Below, in pieces: positions 1 through 5,283 of a DNA stretch of 6,187 bases (positions are counted from its first letter, which is position 1; each line of letters opens with the position of its first letter). The notes under the pieces were generated by a model that ran no database searches, had not been told where the DNA came from, and saw nothing but the letters and a program-made list of their open reading frames with translations. The translations under genes and the position numbers were made by a program. This DNA is from Candidatus Poseidoniaceae archaeon (lineage in GTDB: Archaea; Thermoplasmatota; Poseidoniia; Poseidoniales; Poseidoniaceae), in the NCBI GenBank assembly GCA_013330925.1, contig DUHJ01000036.1, positions 1 through 6,187 on the forward strand, read 5' to 3'.

Positions 1-2
1 AA

Positions 3-1739
3 TCACGCATCGCCGTCACCTCCGAGCCGGCGCGTCTTGCGGGAAGAACGCCTGCGACGACGCGGCGTTTCAACGGTCGCCGCGCCGGTGGGGGCATCAG
101 GTTGAGGGGTGAAGAGGCGGGCGTGAGCGCCGTCCACGTCAAACGCTTGCTGAGGACGAACCGCTGCCTTTTGGAGGCCCTTCACCTTGGGCACCTCGAC
201 CGTGCTGGGCTCGGGCGCAAAGCGCCGGGCCAACCGGAGCGAGTCCCATGCTTGACGGCGCTTCATGGCGTCAGACGAGGGGACCTCAGGCCACGATTCC
301 GGGCGAGCCAACGGAGGCCGGTTGGCCTTCTCCGTCATGGCGGGAAGGTTGCGTACCTTGGCCAGGCCAAGCGGTTTGGGTGAGCGCGCGACAGGCAAAG
401 ACGCGGCCGACTCGGGAGCGTTTCGCACCAGGTCCGCGGTGGCGTCACCGCCGCGTCCCTCTGCGGGCCATACCGCGTCTCGTGATTCGCCCATCGGAGG
501 CTGGAATTTTGGTACCCGAGTCGCGCGGTGCGGTGCGGGCTTGCGGGCTCGAACACGTTGGGCGCGTCGGGGTTTTCGGGGGATGACCGGCGAGGGTTCC
601 ACGACCGATTCAACCTCGGGTTCAAGCTCGGCCTCAGGCTCGTCGTCCACCTCGGGTTCTGGCTCAACCACTTGAACATCGACCGTTTCGATGTCCTCCA
701 CGTGATCGTCCACGTCGTCGTCGATGCCCGGGGCAAACCGCTCGCGCGTCTGCGCCACGGCGTCGGCGTCGAAGCCGCTTAGCGCGCGCAGGCTTCGTTC
801 GTCGCTCGCCAAGGCCGCGACATCCTCGACGTCCATGGGTGCACCGTAGTGGGTAAAGCGGGTCAATTCAGCCGTGGTCAGCACCTCTTCAGCAATGTGA
901 ATCAGGTGAACGGCGCCATGTTCCCGACCATGATCCAGCAGGTCCGCAAAGGACGAGGCCGCGACTTCAGGCCCCATCACGACCGACAGGAGGTGCACGT
1001 CCACGCTGACGATGAGCATGGGCCTGTCGTCAAGCGCCGCTTCAGGGAGGTTCAGCGCCCCTTCGTGAATCCACAGGTGGTGGACACCTTCTGGGACGTC
1101 CTCGCCCCGTCGAACGATCATGACGCTGCATCCGCCTGCAGCCGCCCATGCACGGGACATGGCGGCAAGGGCCTCGGGCGTTGATGCGTGCACCAAGCGC
1201 ACGCTGCCCGGTGAGAGGTCCACGTGGTCCACCCGAATTCGTGCACGGGTTCGGTCCACGGAGGCACGGATCTCCTCTGGGGCGCGAACGGTGGGAGCCA
1301 TCGTTGGAAGCCGTGGGGCCCGGGCGCGACGAGGGGCCGGGATGCGCCCTTCCCACCAGCGGACGTCGTCGTGTTCGACGTGGTTCGAAAATCGGCTCCC
1401 TTCATGGACGGCCAAGGCTTCTTGCACCAACGAACCGGGAAGATGGTGCACCTCGACTTCCGTGGTGCCCGAGCGAAGCATCTCTCGGAACGGGGCCAAG
1501 GCCACCTCGCCCACGACGGTTCCATCGTCGTCCTGAATCAAGGCCCCGATGGGTGCGCCTGCGGCGAGGGCCAACACGCCCGTTGCGCCGTCGTCAGACC
1601 GGGCCACAAAGCCGCCGCTGAGACCGAGGGTGGCGGCATCGGCGAGCATCACTTCGAGCACTTCAGCGCCTCCGCGCCGAACCTCGAGCACCTCACCGCG
1701 CGGCCAATCCACCATCTTGCTCCTCAGTTCACCGACCAT
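3..1739 (-). CDS. Unknown 578-aa protein: two possible sensor/regulatory-type domains plus a long charged disordered tail
   Basis: I do not recognise this as a named gene. Three parts can be seen. Residues 12-130 form a compact alpha/beta-looking region; its 'sGGFVA...GVLAL..GAPIGALI' run (about 41-70) recalls PATAN/DUF4388-type domains. Residues 178-300 alternate strands and helices in an order resembling the archaeal DUF835 domain: a strand ending 'MIVRR', then 'LWIHE', a hydrophobic strand 'MLIVSVDVHLL' and a late 'VHLIHIAEE'. Both matches are impressions of pattern, not searches. From about 340 the protein looks disordered: 340-382 holds 21 Asp/Glu in 43 residues, 388-400 is Arg/Lys-rich, and residues 560-571 carry nine basic residues. 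No signal peptide or membrane helix is evident, so it is probably cytoplasmic. The ATG at 1739 is used; an in-frame ATG at 1715 is an alternative. The TGA stop lies at 3-5, so the gene is complete. It is divergent from the DUF309 gene. A signalling or scaffold role is possible but unproven. Confidence 0.8.
   Translation of the reverse strand: MVGELRSKMVDWPRGEVLEVRRGGAEVLEVMLADAATLGLSGGFVARSDDGATGVLALAAGAPIGALIQDDDGTVVGEVALAPFREMLRSGTTEVEVHHLPGSLVQEALAVHEGSRFSNHVEHDDVRWWEGRIPAPRRARAPRLPTMAPTVRAPEEIRASVDRTRARIRVDHVDLSPGSVRLVHASTPEALAAMSRAWAAAGGCSVMIVRRGEDVPEGVHHLWIHEGALNLPEAALDDRPMLIVSVDVHLLSVVMGPEVAASSFADLLDHGREHGAVHLIHIAEEVLTTAELTRFTHYGAPMDVEDVAALASDERSLRALSGFDADAVAQTRERFAPGIDDDVDDHVEDIETVDVQVVEPEPEVDDEPEAELEPEVESVVEPSPVIPRKPRRAQRVRARKPAPHRATRVPKFQPPMGESRDAVWPAEGRGGDATADLVRNAPESAASLPVARSPKPLGLAKVRNLPAMTEKANRPPLARPESWPEVPSSDAMKRRQAWDSLRLARRFAPEPSTVEVPKVKGLQKAAVRPQQAFDVDGAHARLFTPQPDAPTGAATVETPRRRRRSSRKTRRLGGDGDA
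613..659 (-). repeat. Low-complexity Glu/Pro-coding repeat inside the 578-aa gene
   Basis: The 11-mer acctcgggttc occurs exactly at 613-623 and 649-659 on the plus strand, 36 bases apart, with degenerate copies between (for example gcctcaggctc at 631-641). Read on the minus strand it encodes the Glu-Pro-Glu-Val units at residues 361-364 and 373-376 of the acidic segment. The 36-base spacing is in frame (12 codons), so copy number could vary by slippage without breaking the gene. This is a small internal repeat and does not look like a mobile or regulatory element. Confidence 0.55.
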
Positions 1740-1778
1740 GACGGCGTTTGAAGGTCACGTCGTTCGCGAGGCCTTGCA

Positions 1779-1795
1779 CGGGAGTTTATTCCCCG
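1779..1795 (+). promoter_or_regulatory. TATA-like promoter of the DUF309 gene, perhaps shared with the divergent gene
   Basis: An AT-rich heptamer, gtttatt (1784-1790), sits in GC-rich surroundings. Its centre is about 27 bases before the ATG at 1814, the spacing expected for an archaeal TATA box driving a leaderless transcript. Short arms CGGG (1779-1782) and CCCG (1792-1795) flank it. On the minus strand the same patch reads aataaac, about 48 bases before the ATG at 1739. It could therefore serve the 578-aa gene with a leader of roughly 20 bases. Transcription starts are inferred from spacing only. Confidence 0.45.
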
Positions 1796-1813
1796 ACCCA
1801 CCAAGGCCACCGC

Positions 1814-2215
1814 ATGGGCGACGTGCCTTCCCCGTTGACGGGCGAAGAGGCCGAGCACTTCGTTGACGGCCAACGGGAGTTTGACGGAGGCCGTTGGTGG
1901 GAAGCCCACGAGTGCTGGGAAGAAGCGTGGGTGGCCATGAAGGCAAGAGAAGCACCACCACGTGAGGTCCTGTTGCTTCAGGGCCTGATCCAGTGCGCCG
2001 CGTTGCTCTACAACCACCGACGTGGCACGACCCGGGGGGTTCGAAACCAGTGGGCAAAGCTCCAACCAAAACTGGCGGGGTTTGACCAGGCATGGGGCGT
2101 GGACGTTCGGGCCTTGTTGGCCCTTGTCGAGCCTTTCGCCCTCGATGCGGAGACCTGCGCCATGCCTCAAGAAGGGCTGCGCCTTCCCATGCTCAGGGGG
2201 CACAGCGATGAGTGA
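1814..2215 (+). CDS. DUF309 family protein (133 aa)
   Basis: A small helical protein of the DUF309 family, whose biochemical role is not established. The family signature is visible: residues 23-39 read 'FDGGRWWEAHECWEEAW', with the conserved Trp, Glu-Ala-His and Glu-x-x-Trp pattern, and residues 57-75 read 'GLIQCAALLYNHRRGTTRG', matching the usual second helix with its Gly-Leu-Ile-Gln start and Arg-Gly end. At 133 residues the length is normal for the family. A longer reading from TTG at 1748 adds 22 residues, but these would span the TATA-like patch and show no family similarity. The ATG at 1814 lies at leaderless spacing from that patch and is preferred. The stop overlaps the next gene by 8 bases, so the two are probably co-transcribed. 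It has no membrane segment and is likely cytoplasmic. Confidence 0.85.
   Translation: MGDVPSPLTGEEAEHFVDGQREFDGGRWWEAHECWEEAWVAMKAREAPPREVLLLQGLIQCAALLYNHRRGTTRGVRNQWAKLQPKLAGFDQAWGVDVRALLALVEPFALDAETCAMPQEGLRLPMLRGHSDE
2195..2200 (+). promoter_or_regulatory. Shine-Dalgarno-like site before the overlapping membrane-protein gene
   Basis: The purine run aggggg ends 7 bases before the ATG at 2208, inside the end of the DUF309 gene. It supports translation of the downstream gene from this ATG within a shared message, and argues against longer readings that begin inside the DUF309 gene at 2022. The sequence is not a perfect match to the anti-Shine-Dalgarno complement, so the call is moderate. Confidence 0.45.
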
Positions 2216-2840
2216 ACTCCCAACGGGTTTCCTTCCGCTCGGCACCACCGAAGTGGGTGATGAGGTTGCACAAATGGCGACGTGGACCTTCCGCGCGGCC
2301 ACAAGCCTAGGAGCACTGGGCGTGGTGCTCAGCCTGGGGTTCAACCTGGTGCTGATTCCGAGCGTCGTCGCCTTGCTTGTGGGAGGCCTTGCATGGCGTC
2401 GCGCTCGCGTTCTCCGTGACCTCCCGTTTGCCGTCAACGCAAACCATCCGTGGATCCTCGACCAAGCGATGGGAAAGGCCGAGGTGGCCGTTCGAGCGGC
2501 GGATGATCGCTGGGTCGTCTTGGGCGACCTCCGATTGAAACTCCACACCGACCCCTTGCTGGGCGACCCCCTGCTGGTCGAAGCCAACGAACCGTGGGAC
2601 ACCGTGGTCAGGTGGCCACAGGCATCTCCGGCCCGCTTGCAACGGTGGTTGGTGGTCGGCAACACAGCCCTCGCCCTTCGTGATGCGGTGAACGGCCATG
2701 ACGAAGAGGCCGAAGAACAACGGCGACGTGCTGCGAACGACACCGATTTGCTGGACCGCCAATGGCCGGAAGAAGAGGACACGATGGAAGAGGGATTGGC
2801 CCTCACCCGTTGGCTTGAATCCGCTCGCCCGAAGAAGTGA
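2208..2840 (+). CDS. Unknown membrane-anchored protein (210 aa)
   Basis: I recognise no family. After a short polar N-terminus, residues 30-63 form a long hydrophobic stretch rich in Ala, Leu, Val and Gly with a Pro at 51. It could be one long or two short membrane helices in a hairpin, and it ends in the positive cluster 'WRRARVLR' (63-70), which by the positive-inside rule places the following part in the cytoplasm. Residues 71-165 look like a soluble alpha/beta domain with several Trp residues ('NHPWILDQAMG', 'DDRWVVLGDLRLKL', 'NEPWDTVVRWPQ'). The last 45 residues are strongly charged and probably helical. The ATG overlaps the DUF309 stop in the sequence GATGAGTGA, an arrangement typical of translational coupling, and a purine-rich site lies 7 bases upstream. 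A 272-aa reading from 2022 is possible but would run entirely through DUF309 coding sequence, so it is not used. Confidence 0.75.
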   Translation: MSELPTGFLPLGTTEVGDEVAQMATWTFRAATSLGALGVVLSLGFNLVLIPSVVALLVGGLAWRRARVLRDLPFAVNANHPWILDQAMGKAEVAVRAADDRWVVLGDLRLKLHTDPLLGDPLLVEANEPWDTVVRWPQASPARLQRWLVVGNTALALRDAVNGHDEEAEEQRRRAANDTDLLDRQWPEEEDTMEEGLALTRWLESARPKK

Positions 2841-2846
2841 TGAGAT

Positions 2847-2866
2847 GGCCATGTGGCCTTCTTTTC
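2847..2866 (+). terminator. Possible terminator: small hairpin plus T-tract
   Basis: Six bases after the stop of the 210-aa gene, GGCCA (2847-2851) and TGGCC (2854-2858) form an inverted repeat around TG, realistically a 4-bp GGCC stem with a 4-base loop. TTCTTTTC follows at 2859-2866. A T-rich stretch is the main element of archaeal intrinsic termination; the short hairpin may be incidental. The position, between the end of one gene and a TATA-like patch for the next, fits an end to the DUF309 transcript. Confidence 0.35.
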
Positions 2867-2877
2867 GGTCCTTCATG

Positions 2878-2885
2878 TTCATAAT
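2878..2885 (+). promoter_or_regulatory. TATA-like promoter of the four-helix membrane protein gene
   Basis: The sequence ttcataat is centred about 26 bases before the ATG at 2908, at the spacing expected for a leaderless archaeal message. The surrounding 30 bases (2871-2900) contain only 10 G/C, a marked dip in this GC-rich window. This supports a non-coding promoter here and decides the start of the next gene in favour of 2908 over the in-frame ATGs at 2845, 2851 and 2875. Confidence 0.45.
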
Positions 2886-2907
2886 CTCATCAGAAAACCA
2901 GCGTCCC

Positions 2908-3522
2908 ATGTCAGGGGCCGAATGGCGGGCAGGTTTGGACCACCTCGGCCCAAAACAAGCCGAGTTGTTGCTCGGCACGTCCCTCTCACGGCGTTTCGCC
3001 AGCTTGCCCATGTGGCTCAACCACCCGGCCAACGTCGCCGGATTCTACGGCATCCTCGTGGCCCTCGCGCTGCTCCTGCCGTACCGTGTGTCCTACGGTG
3101 ATGCAATCTGGTGGCCCACGTGGATCTTCCATGCCTCCCTGCTCATCGCGTCGTGCATGCTGCTGGGTTTTGCATCGCTCATCATCGCCCGTTTCTCAAA
3201 GCGCGCACCCGTGGCACCGCCTCGAACGGTGTTGTACGCCATGCCCTTCGTGGGCCTTGCCGTGCTAGGAGGGAACATCACGGGACTGTTCTCCTTGCCA
3301 CCTGCCCCGGTGTGGTTCCTCCTCCTGCTCCCTGGGCCGCTCTACGTTCACCTGAGTTGGGCCCCACGGTGGCGCATGCTGTGCCGGCTCGAAGACGGGA
3401 AAGACCCCTTCGAAGACATCGACATCGAACCCGTTGAGACGGAAACGGACATGGAGGCCATCGTCGAGGACGACGGCGACCTCAAGGACGTGCTGGACAC
3501 CATCCTCTCCGAAGAGGAATGA
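2908..3522 (+). CDS. Unknown integral membrane protein with acidic C-terminal tail (204 aa)
   Basis: I recognise no family. The first 40 residues are soluble and amphipathic ('GPKQAELLLGTSLSRRF'). Four hydrophobic segments follow at about 42-59, 70-94, 108-130 and 133-150. The second contains 'HASLLIASCMLLGFASLIIA' and ends with 'RFSKR'; the last contains 'VWFLLLLPGP'. After 'WAPRWRMLCR' (151-160) comes a 44-residue tail with 20 Asp/Glu and almost no basic residues, ending in Glu-Glu-Glu. With an even number of helices both ends lie on the same side, and the Arg/Lys after helices 2 and 4 suggest the cytoplasm. The acidic tail could bind a basic partner or metal, but nothing in the sequence proves this. 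The ATG at 2908 is chosen because a TATA-like patch precedes it at leaderless spacing; a reading from 2698 would overlap the previous gene. It ends 3 bases before the convergent kbl gene. Confidence 0.78.
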   Translation: MSGAEWRAGLDHLGPKQAELLLGTSLSRRFASLPMWLNHPANVAGFYGILVALALLLPYRVSYGDAIWWPTWIFHASLLIASCMLLGFASLIIARFSKRAPVAPPRTVLYAMPFVGLAVLGGNITGLFSLPPAPVWFLLLLPGPLYVHLSWAPRWRMLCRLEDGKDPFEDIDIEPVETETDMEAIVEDDGDLKDVLDTILSEEE

Positions 3523-3525
3523 GCC

Positions 3526-4707
3526 TCAGATCAAGCCCAAATCGGCGCCGACGCGCTCGAAGATACGGAGCACCTCGTCCAAATCGTCTCGCGTCAAACC
3601 TGCGGACATCTGCGTGCGGACGCGGGCTTTGTCCCGTGCCACCATGGGGAAGACGATGGCTCCGGCCATGACCCCTTCCGCACCGAGGGCGTTGGAGAGG
3701 GCTTTGGCGGTCTTGGATGGACCGCACATCACGGGGATGATGGGCGTTTCAGACACCCCGGTGTCAAAGCCAAGGCTCTGCAATTCGTTGCGGAAATATG
3801 CGGTGTTGTCCCACAGGCGTTGATGATGTTCAGGTTCCTCTTGGAGGACCTGAATGGCGGCCCGCTGAGCGGCGGCAACCCCTGGGGGCTGAGAGCCGGA
3901 GAGCAGCCATGAACGGGAGTGGTTGAGGGCGTGTTGGCGGCTCAATTCCGAACCCGCCATGATGCCTCCTTGCACGCCAAGGGCCTTGGAGAACGAACCG
4001 ATTTCGAATTCGACCTTGCCGTGGACGTTGAAGTGGTCCACAATGCCGCGGCCTCCTTCGCCAAGGACCCCTTCACCGTGGCAATCGTCCACCATGATCA
4101 TGGCGTCGTATTCCTCGGCCAACGCCACGATGTCGCCAAGCGGTGCGATGTCGCCGTCCATCGAAAAGACACCGTCCGTGATGATGAGTTTGCGCTCTGC
4201 GTTCTTGTTGGCGATGAGCACTTCCTCAAGCGCGCCCATGTCGTTGTGCGCGTAGACGGCGCGGCTTGCCTTGGTCAAACGGACGCCGTCGATGATCGAC
4301 CCGTGGTTCAGTTCGTCGCTGATGATGAGGTCCTCTGACCCGCGGACGAGGCTTGGAATCAGGCCGACGTTGGCGGTGTATCCCGCCGAATAGATCAGCG
4401 CGGCCTCGGCTCGCTTGAAGGAAGCCACTTCCTTCTCCGCCTCCAAGTGAAGGTCCATGGTGCCGGCGATGGCGCGAACGGAGCCGCTTCCTGCGCCGTA
4501 GGTCTTGGTGGCTTCAACGGCCGCGTCCACCACCTTGGGGTGCGTGGTGAGGTTGAGGTAGTTGTTCGCTGACAGCATGATGGTCGGGCGACCGTTCATC
4601 TGGCATCGAGGCACGCTTGGGCCCTCGAGGGTGGGAGGCTCCCACAACAGCGAACGCTCCTCGAGCTCATCGTACCTGGCCTGCATCCACGAAAGGTCAC
4701 CCGGCAT
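3526..4707 (-). CDS. kbl: 2-amino-3-ketobutyrate CoA ligase (glycine C-acetyltransferase)
   Basis: A PLP-dependent alpha-oxoamine synthase. Kbl cleaves 2-amino-3-ketobutyrate with CoA to glycine and acetyl-CoA, the second step of threonine breakdown after threonine dehydrogenase; the reverse reaction is also possible. The fold-type I motifs are in order: 'GAGSGSVRAIAGT' (71-83), 'YSAGYTANVGL' (106-116), 'DELNHGSIIDG' (131-141), 'TDGVFSMDGDIAPL' (178-191, with the preceding residues), the Asp-x-x-His pair in 'VDDCHGEGVLGEGGRG' (206-221), and the Schiff-base lysine K241 in 'GSFSKALG'. The C-terminal 'ARVRTQMSAGLT' and the ending 'GADLGLI' are closer to Kbl than to BioF or serine palmitoyltransferase, but substrate choice within this family is hard to read. 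From ATG 4707 it has 393 residues, the usual Kbl length of about 400; a reading from 5064 would add 119 residues antisense to ribK with no family similarity. No threonine dehydrogenase gene lies in the window. Confidence 0.93.
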   Translation of the reverse strand: MPGDLSWMQARYDELEERSLLWEPPTLEGPSVPRCQMNGRPTIMLSANNYLNLTTHPKVVDAAVEATKTYGAGSGSVRAIAGTMDLHLEAEKEVASFKRAEAALIYSAGYTANVGLIPSLVRGSEDLIISDELNHGSIIDGVRLTKASRAVYAHNDMGALEEVLIANKNAERKLIITDGVFSMDGDIAPLGDIVALAEEYDAMIMVDDCHGEGVLGEGGRGIVDHFNVHGKVEFEIGSFSKALGVQGGIMAGSELSRQHALNHSRSWLLSGSQPPGVAAAQRAAIQVLQEEPEHHQRLWDNTAYFRNELQSLGFDTGVSETPIIPVMCGPSKTAKALSNALGAEGVMAGAIVFPMVARDKARVRTQMSAGLTRDDLDEVLRIFERVGADLGLI

Positions 4708-4809
4708 CTCAATCCCGGTTGGGCCTGTTCGCTCGGGTTCTTGAGCATCCCGCAGGCCCCACGCTGGCTCGGGGCACGGCTTGAAGAGGGGGAGGCACGC
4801 CGCCGGGGC
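4708..4809. promoter_or_regulatory. Divergent kbl/ribK start region
   Basis: This stretch must hold the promoters for kbl (minus) and ribK (plus). I see no clear TATA-like patch in either direction; the sequence is GC-rich throughout. A purine-rich run, gagggggagg (4786-4795), precedes the GTG at 4810 by 14 bases, which is long for a Shine-Dalgarno site. If ribK instead began at the TTG at 4741, only 33 bases would separate the two starts. The promoter call rests on gene orientation alone. Confidence 0.3.
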
Positions 4810-5283
4810 GTGGACCTCTCCGGTGAAGTGGGCAGCGGCCTCGGTCGTGCGCAGGTGTTCATGGCCCAGCCGCACTATCAGGACCAATTCAGGGCCTTGC
4901 TGGGTGCAACGGCATGGCCAGGAACCCTCAACGTCACGGTCGAAGGCAACGACCTTGTGGAATACATCGCCTTGAGGCAAGCGGCTGGACTCGACACCCT
5001 TGACGTCGACGATGCGGTACGTGAAGCCGCCAAGGGCGTCGACACCTCGAAGTTCCCCCTTCACCGCATCCGCGGTTTCCTTCGGGACGGGGTGTCCTTC
5101 GGCGGTGCGAGCGCCTTCCTTGCCACGATGTCCTCAGACGGTGAATCCGTGGCGTGTGCAGTGTTGATCCCCGACTTGACGCGCCACATCGACGTCGTCG
5201 AATTGATCTCCACCGAATTCCTTCGTGAGCGCCTTGGGTTGGAGGACGGAGACCGCGTGACGCTGACCTTGTCCTCGTCATGA
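4810..5283 (+). CDS. ribK: CTP-dependent riboflavin kinase, archaeal type (DUF120)
   Basis: RibK phosphorylates riboflavin to FMN using CTP instead of ATP. It is the archaeal cradle-loop-barrel enzyme, unrelated to bacterial RibF. The family pattern is complete. A glycine-rich loop 'GEVGSGLGRAQVFM' (5-18) is followed by 'HYQDQF' (22-27) and 'PGTLNV' (37-42), whose Thr and Asn correspond to the residues known to hold the metal/phosphate in the Methanocaldococcus enzyme. Then come 'RGF' (88-90), 'FGGASAF' (97-103), 'VLIPDLTRHIDVVELIS' (118-134) and 'LRERLGLEDGDRVTLTL' (138-154). From GTG 4810 the protein has 157 residues. A TTG at 4741 would give 180 residues with an Arg/Glu-rich N-terminal extension, too short for the winged-helix domain some RibKs carry. 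The GTG is preferred because it keeps the whole core and leaves room for divergent promoters, but this is uncertain. The spacer between 'PGTLNV' and 'RGF' is longer than in the short methanogen enzyme. Confidence 0.9.
   Translation: MDLSGEVGSGLGRAQVFMAQPHYQDQFRALLGATAWPGTLNVTVEGNDLVEYIALRQAAGLDTLDVDDAVREAAKGVDTSKFPLHRIRGFLRDGVSFGGASAFLATMSSDGESVACAVLIPDLTRHIDVVELISTEFLRERLGLEDGDRVTLTLSSS

Noticed and set aside
1042..1621. Several overlapping frames on both strands within the 578-aa gene
   Set aside because: They are Arg/Pro/Gly-rich shadows of a GC-rich gene with no start signals and no family patterns.
2022..2207. A 62-residue N-terminal extension of the 210-aa membrane protein
   Set aside because: It lies wholly within DUF309 coding sequence in another frame, is Cys/Pro/Ser-rich, and a purine-rich site supports the ATG at 2208.
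1724..2806. A 360-codon minus-strand reading frame opposite the DUF309 and membrane-protein genes
   Set aside because: It is rich in Arg, Ser and Pro with no recognisable motif, as expected from the antisense of GC-rich coding DNA, and the plus strand carries a recognised family across the same stretch.
2698..2907. A 70-residue extension of the four-helix membrane protein
   Set aside because: Most of it overlaps the previous gene in another frame, and the rest crosses a terminator-like hairpin and an AT-rich promoter-like patch.
3919..4338. A 139-codon plus-strand frame antisense to kbl, rich in Val, Asp and His
   Set aside because: Its composition is what the reverse complement of Kbl codons yields; the minus strand carries every expected Kbl motif at this position.
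3526..4707. Assignment of the PLP enzyme as BioF (8-amino-7-oxononanoate synthase)
   Set aside because: The 'RTQMSAG' segment and C-terminal ending match Kbl better, and no biotin genes lie nearby. BioF activity cannot be fully excluded from sequence alone.
4708..5064. A 119-residue N-terminal extension of Kbl
   Set aside because: It is antisense to ribK, has no similarity to Kbl, and the ATG at 4707 already gives a normal-length enzyme.
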